Positions 21,600-33,699 of a DNA stretch of 64,000 bases are shown here, in pieces. Below the pieces are notes generated by a model. The model worked only from the letters and a program-made list of their open reading frames with translations. It had not been told where the DNA came from and did not search any database. This stretch comes from Anthopleura xanthogrammica. Its lineage: Eukaryota > Cnidaria > Anthozoa > Actiniaria > Actiniidae. The stretch is from contig OZ025212.1 of NCBI GenBank assembly GCA_964019055.1, positions 11,685,391 to 11,749,390 of the forward strand, read 5' to 3'. The number at the start of each line of letters is the position of its first letter. The stretch's first letter is position 1. The position numbers and the translations under genes were made by a program.

Positions 21600-21709
21600 T
21601 GTCTTGCAGAATCGCGCTCAAATTATATTACCCATTAAAGCGTTAATGTTAGCAAGAGTAGTAGATTTTGTAAGTGAGTAACGAGAGATGTTTGGTTCTT
21701 GTTAAACCA

Positions 21710-21715
21710 ATAAAG
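21710..21715 (+). promoter_or_regulatory. Polyadenylation signal of expansin-like gene
   Basis: AATAAA about 110 bases after the stop codon, followed by a GT-rich stretch (GTGTTGCTTT), the expected layout for a metazoan poly(A) site. Confidence 0.6.
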
Positions 21716-21719
21716 TGTT

Positions 21720-23220
21720 GCTTTAAAGCCAATCGTATCTATTAATTTGCAAAGTCCGTTATCCAATCCAATTTTCCTATGAATGACCGTCATAAAGTGC
21801 GCATGCTACATAATGTCACTGATCTCGCTTTTTCCTTGTCAACCCAAGCTGTTACGTGATTTAAATGGGTCTGAAGTGCGGCGACGGACATCCGTATCGA
21901 AGTTGCATTTGAGATTGCAATAAAGTTTGCTTTCAATTATCAACCCTGAAAATGACCAAACAAGCAAAAAAGGGCGTTCTCAATAGATAACGGGATCTTC
22001 GTCGCGACGCCGAAGTAGGTTTTGGTGGTCGCCAATTAAATCGTTTCCAGGATATTCCATACGCAATTCAGTTATGTACGATTGGACCGCCCGTGTTATT
22101 AAGAACAACTCATGCAAGTGTAACATATTAAATTCATAACTAAAACAATATCAAGCCAGCAGTCCGTTCCCATCAAGGTTTGAAAAATTAATGAAATTTT
22201 GAACCTTCCATTCCGTGGAATTGTTTTTCTCTGCGAATAATATCATTTGGTGTTTCCGTTGATAGCTTCACAAGGTCCCAGTATTCTTAATTAAAAAGCC
22301 AATCTTACCACAGATACTACAAATGGTCAACAATCTAATTAACGAATAGAAAGTAGAACGAGATGAAAAACAAACAGTGGTTAGACATTTCAAGTGCACT
22401 TGCTATTATATATTCAGCCAAACCTATGAAAACATTGTTCTACTGAGCACGTTCAACTGAACACGGGCCCGGTTTCATTTGAACACGATCAGATCATGAC
22501 TAGGAAAGGTCGAAAAGGATACAGTTATAGAGCGTTTACACGAGAACAGTAAGAAGAATAGTCTCAGACAGCGCTTTCAAAACATCACGGTAATCATTAC
22601 ATATATATTCAATCGACGTCGTGTAAACGCAAGGCTTAATCAGGTAGAAAAAAACAGGCCTACGGTTTCAAAAAACGGGTCCTGAAATACAGCATAAAGA
22701 TATGTCATGAAAGCAGAAAATGATGAGAGGAAATGTGAAAATAGGAAGGATTAAAATCGTCTCGAGAAAGACAATAGAAAGAAAGAAAAGAAAACAAGAA
22801 AAGGAAGAAACGCGAGGAAGAAAGAACAGATACATTCATCCGAAAAACCTTGATATCCAACCGGCGCCACAAAAAAACTATACAATTTAAAAGCAAACAA
22901 CACCTCGACAATGCAATTAAACAGTATTTGTTCAACCCAGTTACCAATTATTGTTAGATCCTATTGTATAATTTAGAGATCTATTTAGCATTCAGCTGCT
23001 TATCCAAAAACGTTCTGGACTAAAAGATAGCAAGCTCGCAGAATTTAAAGAAAGTCAAAAAATCCTGTTAATGTAAGAGTTCGTCACTCCGCCTTCACAA
23101 TCGACCATAACCAAATGGCTTTTATTGAAAAGTAAAGCAGATAACTAAGTTAGTCGGTGATTCGTTCGACAGTGCACGGACAAGTTATTTCTCAAGATCA
23201 AATCCTAATGTGCGAGTGCA
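21720..23220. other. Intergenic and 5' flank of GPCR at 23221
   Basis: No exon is supportable. There is a small inverted pair (GCGTTTACACGA near 22533 and TCGTGTAAACGC near 22619) and a purine-rich run at 22770-22820. Confidence 0.5.
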
Positions 23221-24273
23221 ATGGAGGATGACAACTCAACATCGTCAGTACTCAGTGATTTCGACAGATTGTTATCAGCTCTAAAATCCAGGGGAACCTT
23301 TGCTTTCTGGCTAGAATGTATCACATGGACAATTATTGAAATCATTATTCTTGTTGGTAATACGATCACTCTAAAAATCATCTTTTGCACACCAACTCTA
23401 CGAACTATTCCTAATTTTCTTATAGCGTCCTTGGCTATCTCGGACATTGGGCTTGGAGTGTTTTCGGGTCCACTTTGTTTGGGTGTTTTGGTTGTCTCTG
23501 AATGGCCTTTCAGTAACTTCATCTGTCAGTTCCATGGTATGGCAGCCCTTACCTTCGCCTGTGCCTCTGTCGAAAATTTAGCCTTAATGGCCGTTAATCG
23601 ATATTTTCGTGTCGTCAAGCCTAATAAGTACCATAAACACTTTAAAAAGGGCAAGACACTATGTTACATTTGTATTGTATGGATGAGCAGCCTCATTGCG
23701 TCAATGTCTTATATTCCATCTGGCCCGCATGGTTACGTCTTTCATCCAGGCAAGTTCTTCTGTTATCTGCATATTGATGACTATGTTTTTCTCCTTCTTA
23801 CTGTAACCTTTTACATTGCGTTTCCTGCTATGCTGATAGCATTCTGTTACTACAAGGTTTATAAGACCATCCAAAAGCATAATAGATCCATGTCGAATTG
23901 GGGAAGCTCCTCTCAAAGTCTGTCAGTCCAGGAAATCAACATTACAAGAACACTTTTCCTGATCTTGGTGATGTTCATGGTTTGTTGGCTGCCTGTTTTT
24001 ACCATGGATATCATAGATATCATCAAGTCAAGATGGTCTCTGCCAAGAGAGGCATACGTGGCCTATACATTCCTTGCAGCATCGAGCAGTTCTGTTAACC
24101 CTGTGTTATATGGCATCATGAATCCTGCGTTTAGGAAGGAGTATCTTAAGACGTTGACTTGTGGTTTACAATGGACCAGAAAAATAAAAGTGTCACCAGC
24201 GGACCCAGTAAATAAAGGTGCAAATACGACTACTAAAAGCATACAACTCAAAGATATAAATAATTTTGTTTAA
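23221..24273 (+). CDS. Class A GPCR, NRY family, complete
   Basis: Single exon, 350 residues, ATG at 23221. GNTITL in TM1 (Asn47), ISDIG in TM2 (Asp75), Cys102 and Cys181 for the disulphide, NRYFRVV at 126-132, FHPGKFFCYL in ECL2, CWLP in TM6 and NPVLYG in TM7. ICL3 has SLSVQEINITRTLF. The N-terminus carries an NST sequon. The tail is Lys/Thr-rich, without a Cys cluster at its end. It forms a convergent pair with the 24583 gene, whose stop lies about 310 bases away. No TM7 lysine. The ligand is unknown. Confidence 0.92.
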   Translation: MEDDNSTSSVLSDFDRLLSALKSRGTFAFWLECITWTIIEIIILVGNTITLKIIFCTPTLRTIPNFLIASLAISDIGLGVFSGPLCLGVLVVSEWPFSNFICQFHGMAALTFACASVENLALMAVNRYFRVVKPNKYHKHFKKGKTLCYICIVWMSSLIASMSYIPSGPHGYVFHPGKFFCYLHIDDYVFLLLTVTFYIAFPAMLIAFCYYKVYKTIQKHNRSMSNWGSSSQSLSVQEINITRTLFLILVMFMVCWLPVFTMDIIDIIKSRWSLPREAYVAYTFLAASSSSVNPVLYGIMNPAFRKEYLKTLTCGLQWTRKIKVSPADPVNKGANTTTKSIQLKDINNFV

Positions 24274-24582
24274 GAATCGGCAATTTTTAAACGTTTGATG
24301 CACGCCTGGATTGCTTGGGTGAGTGGAAAACAAGGAGCTTAGACAGTCATTCATCTCACATTGGAGACCAATGGGAAAAAGATTCAACACAAATTCGAGT
24401 GCCTTGTCACACAAGAGACCCAATTTTGACTACAATATTAACAGTTGACGACGTATTCAGCCTTTATTCATTTTTTTGGTCTTAACGCACAAGTTTTAAA
24501 CTCAAAAAAGATGCTGAACCACCCCCTCCCCCTTACCCGAACCGGCCTGTTGTGCATCGTCCTTGGTTTATGTATGCATGAT

Positions 24583-25545
24583 TTACTGAGGATCCAGAGC
24601 TTGTACTGGTCTGACTGAGATCGAATTAATATGTCTTTTAGAACATTTAAAGACCTTCAAATACTCTCTTCTAAATGTTGGATTCATAATACCATAGATA
24701 AATGGGTTAACACAATTAGAAGAAGCTGCACAAAGCGTATACACGAAGTACGCATAGAAAGGAAGAGATGAATATCCTCTAAATGTGTCGATCGAATCTA
24801 TGAGAAAAACAGGCGTCCAGCTAACGACATAAAACATTACGATGACGAACAGCATGCGGGTTATTTTGACCTCCTGGACATTGAGCCTACCATTATTAGC
24901 AGAGGAAAAGATCTGGGAGTTGTGCTTTCTGGTGACTAAGTATACTCTAGTATAACAATAAACCATAATAACGAAAGGGAATAATATAAATATTATGACT
25001 CCAGTTCCGTTGAACCATGCGGCTTTAATATCCATGTAGCAAACAAGTTTGGCTGGCATGGAAACAAATTGTTCGCCCGACAAGATGTAAATAAATGGAA
25101 ACAAAATACCAAGGAGCCACGCACATGCGATCATTATTACTGTACGTTTGAACGTGAAATAACGAGGGTAAACACTGTATCTAACAACATTGAAGAATCG
25201 ATTGATTGAAGTGAGGGCGAGTGTCAAAGTTGATGAAATTCCAAGCATAACAATCATAAAACCATGGTACTGACAAGCATGTTGACCAAGTATCCAAGAC
25301 GATTCGAGGGTTACTAACGAAGAAAACGGTGCTACCATTATTCCCATACAGAGATCTGATACTGCTAGCGAAATGATGAACATATTCGCTCGTTTCGTGC
25401 GAAGGGCTGGATTCTTGACCAGGATGTACATTGTCATGCCATTGCCTAGAACAGTAGTAACCAGGTGAAAGATTTGAAAGACGAATATTAATGTCCTCCA
25501 GCTCTCGAGTTTCTTTTGTATTTCCTCTTGCATATATGTCGACAT
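24583..25545 (-). CDS. Class A GPCR, divergent NRF variant, complete
   Basis: Single exon, 320 residues. The ATG at 25545 is chosen; the in-frame codon at 25557 is GTG. GNGMTM in TM1, VSDLCMG in TM2, then NRFFNVV in place of NRYFRVV after TM3, MPAKLVCYM in ECL2, SWTP instead of CWTP in TM6, and NPFIYG in TM7. ICL3 has NVQEVKITRMLF, which ties it to the same family. Loss of the TM6 Cys and the NRF change make it the most divergent NRY-type paralogue here, but the frame is intact, so it is probably functional. The ligand is unknown. Confidence 0.9.
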   Translation of the reverse strand: MSTYMQEEIQKKLESWRTLIFVFQIFHLVTTVLGNGMTMYILVKNPALRTKRANMFIISLAVSDLCMGIMVAPFSSLVTLESSWILGQHACQYHGFMIVMLGISSTLTLALTSINRFFNVVRYSVYPRYFTFKRTVIMIACAWLLGILFPFIYILSGEQFVSMPAKLVCYMDIKAAWFNGTGVIIFILFPFVIMVYCYTRVYLVTRKHNSQIFSSANNGRLNVQEVKITRMLFVIVMFYVVSWTPVFLIDSIDTFRGYSSLPFYAYFVYTLCAASSNCVNPFIYGIMNPTFRREYLKVFKCSKRHINSISVRPVQALDPQ

Positions 25546-25559
25546 ATTTCCCGTCACTG

Positions 25560-27430
25560 TAACGTAGTTTAAAGGTCTTCGACTTCTAAATAAGTATTTT
25601 TTCTTGAACTACTTCACAAAACATGACTAGCATCTTATTTTGCATTAATATAAACCCTACCTTCCATGGCTTTATTCGGGTCACTTTGACTGCCCTCCCC
25701 CCATTAGATATTAAAAGAGTTCATTAAAAAAGTTACAAAACGTCACAATCAAGCTAGAGAATTTAATCAAACTGCTCTACAGTCTCTTCCTTTATATATT
25801 CAAAATATAGAATTCAGTATTATTTAAACAAAACAAAACAAAACAAAAACAACAAAAAAACAAACTAGAAGGCTTTAATTAATTTTGAACGAACAAATGT
25901 TGTTTTTTTTAATTAACTTTTTCATCGGCACGAAACTTGAATTAATTGTTTTCCCCCTATTCTTGCATGGTTTGACTTGAAAGAAAAGTGTAACTCCTGT
26001 TGATTATGATGCGTATTATATAATAGGGAAACAACATATTGATTTTGCAGACCCCTTAAAATCAAAAATTGATTAAAAATTATCGACAAAAAATTATTTT
26101 ACCTTAAATAAGCTATACAGCGGCCTGGTCTCCGAACATTTCTGCACTTCTCATGTCTGTTATTTCTTCATTTTCTCATCATCTCTCATTCCTCCGGGCT
26201 TAATATTCCTGCCTTGCTTTCTGGAATCTTCTTTTTCCGTCTTTTTAAATATTTTGTTTTTTTAAAATAGACATACTGAACGGAAAAGAATTACTAGCCT
26301 TCTTTATCATGAGATCATCTATAATTTGTAAGGTATCAATGTTAAAAATGTTATTTTGTCTTCACATAATGGGTGTTAATCCAGCTCTAAGAAAATTCGA
26401 AATTCGAATGCTTCAATTTATTTCGAATACGTGCTCAAATTGGAACACTGAAAGCTTATGTAATTTTCTATAAAATACTAAAATAAAAAATGAGGGTCAC
26501 CGTTGTTGTTTTCGAGATATAGCCGATCGAAATCGTTTTCGCAACGAGCGTGACGGAGTTTGATCTTGAAAAACATAGGTCACGCGCGCGCGCTGTCACA
26601 CCATATGTACAAAAGAGATGCGCACAAACAATGCCCGTTGGCAATAGTGAGACAGGTGCATAAGATAGATATATAGAAAAACCCCATGCTGTCTATTCTC
26701 CTATAAGTTTGATCGGGAGAGTCACCAATATAAGCCCGTTTTATATATCGGCTCAGAATTACCGCGCGATAGGAGAATCTGGATACAAAACTTATTGTGA
26801 TTTTGAGCCGCAAATACGGGTTATATTGACGGCGTGGGAAGAAATCCGTATTGGCCTTCGTCGTTTCGCGACTAAGGCTAATACGGAATATATTTTCTCC
26901 CAACTAGCCACCAATATATAACTTATAGTGATTTTGAGTCGCCAATATGAGTATAAGTATGCTTAATTTGTTAAGTTCTTCAGACATCTTTCATATACAT
27001 TTTACTTACCATACCGGCCCAGCAAGGGAACCTTTACAATAAGCGATTGATGTTTCTCTTGGAGATCGAAATTCTAGTACGATGCAGGTATTTTTAACAT
27101 GAAAATCTGACTTCAAGAAGTATTTCTGCATGCAGCTGGTTCATAGAGTCATGTATTTTAGTTTCATTTATTCTAGATCGATCTCATCGCTATCGTCGGT
27201 AATTCACTAACACCTTAATGTACCTCATCACGACCATCACATGGCAGCATTAATTCCACCGGCGCAAATTTGACTCAGTAGCAAATCTAATCTTCCTACA
27301 GTGGAGCCGTGAAATAATTAGTATCACTCATCAGTGTTCAGATCAAAGCGTGGGCTGCAGTGGACCCCTCAATGTGTGTATATGCCTTTCATATATAGAC
27401 CGTACCTCTGAAGCTTCGTTGTTTGTTTGG
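25560..27430. other. Intergenic, no gene seen; diverged repeat at 26700-26950
   Basis: The word 'aacttat-gtgattttgag-cgc-aatatg/acg' occurs twice (about 26790 and 26920), together with several 'aatacggg/aatacgga' words, suggesting an old internally duplicated element. 26583-26594 is a (CG)n stretch. No splice-supported coding exon was found. Confidence 0.4.
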
Positions 27431-27432
27431 TT

Positions 27433-27545
27433 GGCCCATTTCAGACCATGCCATGTGATGCCACTCTTAGGAGTTGATTCTTTCATGTGTAAATATTTTA
27501 ATAAAAGAACATTTCTCAAGGTAAGTCATGTGGTCTGAAATGGGC
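27433..27545. repeat. Short MITE, TIR GGCCCATTTCAGACCA
   Basis: The ends GGCCCATTTCAGACCATG(cc)ATGT and (gt)CATGTGGTCTGAAATGGGC are inverted repeats around about 65 bases. Confidence 0.65.
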
Positions 27546-28210
27546 AATTTGCATACGAAGCCTTCTTAAAATTTCTGCATGTTCGAATTCTAGCACTAGT
27601 GCAGATTGGTTAACCCAGTTCTAGAACATCGAAGGAGGGCTAATAGGCTTCGGAGTAAAGGAAGTCACCTTAAGTGTCAAGGTAACTTTCAAATACAGGA
27701 AAACCCCGCATAAAAGAACCAGTGGATTTAGACAGAACCACCAGATTGAAATTTAGGCAGCCAATTGCAATATACAAGAACCACATCAGCCTGACAAATG
27801 GAGACAGATTCTTATGTGAAAAGTATAAAACTTTAACCAAACATGTACATAAGATGTTCTAAGGGTCATTGGGAATATATGATAGTGTTAATTAGTACTC
27901 AAAGACGATATTCTATCATTCATGTTTAATGTGAAAATAAGTCCTTCCAGGGTCAATAGTTCACTAATTAAAAAGCAATCAAAATCAAAATACCATATAA
28001 AAACAATTGTTTTTGGCTTGTAAATATAAGAACATGTCAAAAACTTACTCAGCCTGATTTCTCACTAGTTGACAAATATATAAGAAAAATAACATATATT
28101 CTCTATTTCACGCTGCTCAAAATACATTGCGGTTTTGGGCGGGGGGCTCAAATATTTTGCTGAAGGCTGATCAAAAGATGTTGTAAATGCATTTTATGAT
28201 ATTTAAAGAT

Positions 28211-28465
28211 GTACACCTATTTCAAAAAGGTTGTCGCAGCGAAAGCAACAAGCAACAACACGAGACGGCAAAGAACATCTGTATTTTACTTCATATTAAT
28301 CATTTAGACGTGATTATTTTGGTCGTTTCGTAATGGTAGGCTGCAACTGTTTTGATTGTTTAACTGAGTCGGTTGTTCCGAATCTTTAGCTAATTAAAAA
28401 TGGGGACAGGAATGCTGTTACGACGGTGCTTTAGGCTGCGACAACCTTTATTGAAATAGGTGTAT
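28211..28465. repeat. MITE, TIR TACACCTATTTCA-AAAGGTTGTCGCAGC
   Basis: Left GTACACCTATTTCAAAAAGG then TTGTCGCAGC; right GCTGCGACAACCTTTATTGAAATAGGTGTA. The interior is non-coding. The ATTTCAAAAA part resembles the 17820/38415 family, but the rest does not. Confidence 0.75.
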
Positions 28466-28479
28466 TAGGAACAGCCAGA

Positions 28480-29599
28480 AACATTAAAAAAAAAAAGATT
28501 TTTTTAATGTCTATGCGGTAAATTTTCAGCACTTCTTCATGAGTCACTACATTCACTGTCTGTAACACTAAATCTCTTTAGTATAGTATACATTCGATTG
28601 AAGAACGTTAAATTTGATGACACTTTTTTACCGGTTACCCCAAACCGCACTGTATTTTGCGCAATTTGAAAGTAGCCAATGCGAGTTTTAATTTGATATC
28701 TGCATTCCCAGTAAAACAACCAGTGAACATTATTTATCCTATCGTCCATGATATAACGGTTCAACTGGTACTTTTGTGCTATGTGATATAGACTTGCTCC
28801 AAGTCGACCTCTCTCCACTCACTGAGTCACGAGCGAAGTAAATGAAAAAAAAATTGAACGTCGAAGCCGCGAGAGATCGATTTATTTCTTTTGCAGGATT
28901 TTCATTTACGTTTCGCGCCAATAATTACGTGTCTTCCTGTAGCGCGCACTAAATCTCCATAAGTTGATCAAGAGCGCGAGCATAATTCAGCGACCCATTT
29001 TTGGGTGGCTAAAATTGGCGGGAAACAAGTTAGAAAAGTCCTTCGTCCAGCGCTTGCGATTCGGGTTGGGTTGCCTGTGTTTTATACAGCGCGCGTAAAC
29101 TAATACGGAGACGAAGGACTTTGCGAAAGGCTGCTTCTATGTGATACTGTTAACGCGGTTTGAGCTGGCAATGGGTTCACTTTCAAAATAACATATAAGA
29201 AAATGAACTAAAGTAACGTCAATGTTGATCTTAGAAGTAGAACATAACAGTGTTTCTTTATTAATTCATTTGTAATCCGGACAAGTTACGATAAGTCAAC
29301 AATATGCCTGAGTGTTCAATAGTTGTAAAACAACCGTCACATCTCCTTTCTTATAACAAGTATATGAAGTTGTTTTAAAAGAATCATAGCCATAGCACAA
29401 TCATCGCCAACACGGTTCAGTTTTTGGGTCGTCATTTGCTTGGCAGCCAAGTTGTTCATATCTGCCCTTCAATGGTTGTTTCTAAGCATCCAAGTCTTCT
29501 GGCATGTTGACAAACATCTCTTTTTGTTCTGCCTACAAACTAACCAACATAACAAATTTTTGACGATTATTCTGGTAGTGTTTCTAAGTGACATTACTG
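28480..29599. other. No gene assigned
   Basis: An open minus-strand frame at 28537-28818 is noted under rejected items. An inverted pair, AAAGTCCTTCGTC (29036) / GACGAAGGACTTT (29111), surrounds 60 bases. Nothing else is supportable. Confidence 0.4.
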
Positions 29600-30278
29600 T
29601 CACAAAATTTCATATCCATAGTTTTTGATACACTGTAAACAATAATAGTTCTTTATGGCTCACACATTAAAAAATAAATAAAATGAAAAGCATGATTGCT
29701 TGCTAGCTGCAACAAAAGCCTGTGCCCGCTGGCAGCTTTATAGGTAAAACAAATAAACGTTATTAATAACGAGAATGAGCATATTCAGGTTAATATTAAG
29801 ACGAAAATACCGAAATAATGCGTTCTTTGTCATTTTTGCTTCTGTCAGTTTCTCGGTTGAATATCAACCCAAATATCTCGGTATTACGTTATTTTGTTTT
29901 AGCTGCAACAAAAACAACAAATCGCGTAGGACGTACATGTAGGACTGAAGTTTTAGAGGCTGAATTAAATATCGGAGAAAAATCTTTCTAAAACTGTTAT
30001 TTTTTTGAAATAAATAAAAACAGCTGAAACAGCAACTACTTAGATTTAAGCTTTAGCTTAACAAACAAATAATTTAAGTATTAAAGCTTGGTTATATTTT
30101 TAGTTGTTTTACTTACTCGTTTAAATAAGTCGGTGGAAGCGGAATTTGACAGTCGTGGCTTGGGTGTGACTGGAGGCGGATAACCAAGAATAAAAGCTTG
30201 ACAATTCTGGGGTACTTGTTGAAATGAAAAGAAAATTATGGCTACAGCTGACAATAAAAGCCTACAACAACCTTTCAT
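29600..30278 (-). CDS. Candidate small secreted peptide precursor (two exons)
   Basis: Exon 1 (30278-30117) starts with ATG and a strong signal peptide (MKGCCRLLLSAVAIIFFSF, likely cleaved after NCQA). A short Pro-rich stretch (GYPPPVTPKPR) follows, and the exon ends in a Lys-Arg pair exactly at a perfect donor (CGA|GTAAGT). A candidate second exon, 29632-29600, follows TTATTGTTTACAG in matching phase and would add CIKNYGYEIL and a stop, placing the decapeptide just after the dibasic site, as in processed neuropeptides. A TATA-like TATTTATA lies about 50 bases before the ATG (30328-30337). Exon 1 is fairly convincing; exon 2 is tiny and could be chance. No family is recognised. Confidence 0.35.
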
Positions 30279-30870
30279 GATGAACTTGATAACGATAATG
30301 GATACAAATGTGTTATTCGCGCGGCCGTATAAATATTTGAGTGACAAATGCATTATCTATTGTTGCATTTATAGGTCTTTTTGTTCACCACCCGTTATGA
30401 ATCGGCTGCATTTGATGAGCTAAATCAATCACAAACTCTGTATGAAACTTTAGCAATTATTTTTCCAAAACCGTTAACTGCCCACTGAGCTGCAGCATAT
30501 AACAGCAAGACTTTGTGGATTGAGTAAAACGATTCGAATAATGACTAGAAACGATAGCTGATGGGGCATTTCAACCAGCGGCCTCAAAATTGTGGATAAC
30601 CCCTCAGATCAGTTATTTCAGTAAAAAAAATCCTGAATATATATATAAAAATACTATATGAGAGCGCGTCCTCGTGCCAGTGTTCAGTTCTATTGCGCGG
30701 TAAACATTCTGAATGCTTTTTTTCCAGCGTTGCCATCTTGTACTGAGTACCACGCTTCCAAGAAAAGCCTCCTGTGATAGTTATTTTCAATTACCACGAT
30801 TTCAGTGTTCTCAAAATCAAAAGTGGCTCATTGTAAGACTGTTAGACCAGCTCTATAAACTTAGGTTTTT

Positions 30871-31111
30871 CACAGCGCGAAACAAAAAACCGTGGGCACC
30901 CAGAACTGATATTTCAGAAATCGTATATTGTTCGTTGAACAATCTGAAACAACTTTCTAACTGGAAGAAGTTCGACTGACGGATTTCTAATCACAGATAA
31001 ACTTATTGTAGTTTAGAGAGTCGTTTCTAAATTGTTCAACGAAGAATAAACTATTTCTGAATTATTTCTGAATTATTTCTGGGTGCCCACGGTTTTTCGA
31101 TTCGCACTGTT
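30871..31111. repeat. MITE, TIR 'acag-gcgaa..aaaaaccgtgggcacccag'
   Basis: Arms of about 75 bases extend to 'ttcgttgaacaat' on both sides; the right arm has an internal duplication of 'aattatttctg'. It is non-coding. Confidence 0.8.
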
Positions 31112-31667
31112 AATTAGCTTTTCAAAGTCAGTAATGTTCTATTCTTTGAAATATTCATATTGATTATATTATCAGTGACTCGTTATTGAGTATATTTTAA
31201 TTTCATTAGCCTTTTAGATAATTTTTAATACTATATGTGCTTTATTCACTGATCTTCATTGTATTCGCTTTTTAGGCCATAAGTTAGGCTTGCCTTACTA
31301 GGTACCGTTCAAAACTTTGACCAGTACATAAGATTTAAACGGAACCTTCTCTTTCATTTGCACGGCTGGGATTTTGAATTTTTGTCCCGATAGCACAGTT
31401 CCAAGTAAACAGAACACCAACTGAAACGTGAAACATTTTGAACGGATAAAATTTGTCCGGTACGGCCGTATAAGGCCAGCCTTAGATTATAGAGTTTTTT
31501 GTGGAAATAGTATGATAATTTAAGGCGCATATGAACATATGGAGTATGCGCCTCAAACGTAAAAATGTTGATATTATAAATTAAGTCCAGTTATAGTGTT
31601 CAATATTCATATTGCTTATATTAGCTTATTATTAAGATGATCTGGTGTAAAATTTTAACGACTTACA

Positions 31668-31869
31668 TCAGGGGCGGTGGAAGCTCGACGACCGGCGGGG
31701 CAAGGGGGCCACTGTCCCCCCTACAAAATCCTTTGGTTAGCGGACAGACAGACAGACAGACCGATATACAGACAGACAGACAGAGCGTGCAAGTGGCCTA
31801 CATGCCAGTTGGTAAGAACAACCTCCCCCCCCCCCCCCCACCACCTTTGAGTTCTTTCCGACGCCACTG
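31668..31869. repeat. Repeat element with (CAGA)n core
   Basis: The ends CAGGGGCGGTGGAAG and (complement) CAGTGGCGTCGGAAAG are related inverted termini. Inside are a (GACA)n tract and a C-run at 31826-31839. It resembles the CAGTGGCGGA-type termini common in animal non-autonomous DNA elements. Confidence 0.5.
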
Positions 31870-32303
31870 ACTTTGATGAATCATACGAATCGAACATCAT
31901 ACGTATATTTTCCATAACATGTACACCTGTTTACGAGTGTTTTTATCAAAGCGTTTGTCCTTCATCTTGGATCATGAGCGTTGTTTTTTCGCCTTTAAAC
32001 TTAAAAACTTGTTATCTTTAAACCTTTTGTGTCTTAAAGAACTTTTCAATAAAACTTTTTTCATGATTCGAAGTCTAGTATTAAGTTTAAAATATACAAA
32101 TCGTATCGTTGAACTTATTTTAAAATAATCGTTTGAATGAAAAACTTACATGTTAAAAATATCTTCAAAAATTTATATAACGTTTTGTCAACGAAAAAAT
32201 TATTAAACTGAGGATTTTGTATTGATAAAGGAATTGCCGTATAGCAAATTATGAGGAGGTTGTTATGTTTAATACAATAAATTTCACAGTGTAGACATCG
32301 GAT
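31870..32303. other. AT-rich spacer, no gene
   Basis: Nothing supportable before the tRNA gene. Confidence 0.5.
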
Positions 32304-32385
32304 GACGAGGTGGCCGAGTGGTTAAGGCGTTGGACTGCTAATCCAATGGGCTCTGCCCGCGTGGGTTCGAATCCCATCCTCGTCG
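32304..32385 (+). tRNA. tRNA-Ser (anticodon GCT)
   Basis: The acceptor stem GACGAGG pairs with CCTCGTC, followed by discriminator G. The D arm contains an A box (TGGCCGAGTGG), and the anticodon loop CTGCTAA shows GCT, which reads AGC/AGU. The long class II variable arm (GGGCTCTGCCC) is typical of tRNA-Ser. The T arm and B box are GGGTTCGAATCCC. There is no intron and no encoded CCA, as expected for a eukaryotic nuclear gene. It stands alone, upstream of the RhoGEF gene, and should be transcribed by Pol III from its internal promoter. Confidence 0.95.
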
Positions 32386-32392
32386 GAAAATA

Positions 32393-32398
32393 TTTTTT
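32393..32398 (+). terminator. Pol III terminator (T6)
   Basis: TTTTTT 8 bases after the tRNA 3' end, with a second T-run at 32403-32408. Confidence 0.8.
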
Positions 32399-33063
32399 AT
32401 CCTTTTTTACCCGTAAGATAACTTTTTTACGCGGACTTTGACTTTTTACATTGAATATTCTGTGTTTTCGAAATTATCTACGGCAAGCAGGTAATTCTTT
32501 TATCAAAATTAAAATCGAATTAAATTATCATCCATAGTTTAACTGATAATATTCATTATTTCGATGTCTTAATTATTGTACTCCTATATGTTGACTGATT
32601 CATAGCTGATTTTATTGTTCTAGATCATCATTGATAATAAATATACGAAAATTTTGGGTTTTTAATAATTATTTATACAAAAATAAATACGTACCACAGG
32701 GTTCCCGAAAATAGCATTTTGAAACCACAGGAACCCCACATACATTGTTTCTACTAAGTTTAAATAAGCGATGAAAAAATAAGCTTTAAGCGTCGAACTG
32801 AATTATTATAATTTTATATAACCAGTTTTAGTTATTTGGAGTATATTATACTTTACAAAAATGTTATTTATTTATTCATAAATTTATGGCGTTTTTTTTT
32901 GCTCTGGAAAATGAAAAACAATGTCGGTGCAAAAGCGTAAACACTATTGATGGTGCACAGAAACAAAGTTCTTTAGAGTAAATAAATAATCATGATTACA
33001 AGCACTAATAATCAAAAAAATCCTAGAAGTGTTACTAAATGATTTTGGCTTTCTTTCTCTCTT

Positions 33064-33065
<2 letters not shown>

Positions 33066-33128
<63 letters not shown>
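33066..33128. repeat. (CT)n microsatellite
   Basis: About thirty CT units, upstream of the RhoGEF first exon. The flanks 32400-33060 and 33130-33690 hold no visible gene. Confidence 0.95.
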
Positions 33129-33132
<4 letters not shown>

Positions 33133-33699
33133 CTTTCGTTTATTCAAAATGACAGACGAGTCAGAGCGATTTACGTACAGAACTCACGCAAATTGTAACT
33201 TTAATTAATTACTGTCTTCAATTGGTTCTCGGATATTAGTATCACGACTCTTGATATCCATCCACATAATTATAGTTCCATTCATTTCCCAATTACTTCC
33301 CGCCAACAACCTAAGATAAATATTAATACAATTCCATTCCCTTATCGCACATTATTCTCTTGTCACGTTAATCAGGCAATCAATTTGCGTTACTGATTCG
33401 GTAGATCTTATGGTAAAAAAAAAAGTATTATAAGGCACTTGGGTAGCGTGATCAGTGGTTGAATGGCCCTCATGGATGAGTGGTTTTACGCGAGTACTTA
33501 ACATAAACCATATTGATCAGCTTTTATAAACTTCGGCTATATTGCATGGGAGAGATGATAGTGTCGTAGATCCATCTGTGTTTCTATAAATTTGAAATAC
33601 GGTAGTTTTAACTGTCCTCATGATGTCAGCGGACTACTTCATAATTGCTAGTATTTACTTCCTATTTTGTTAATCCACTGCTAGACGTTCTACGGCTTA

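Noticed and set aside
11145..25545. Opsin identity for the NRY receptors
   Set aside because: The TM7 stretch (for example YTFLGTFSCAVNPFIYG) has no lysine for retinal binding.
28537..28818. Minus-strand frame of 93 codons (IAQKYQLNRYIM..., ending SECSDS)
   Set aside because: A stop lies just before a non-ATG first codon, and the best nearby acceptor (GACTCAG) leads into a different frame. Composition is not enough on its own.
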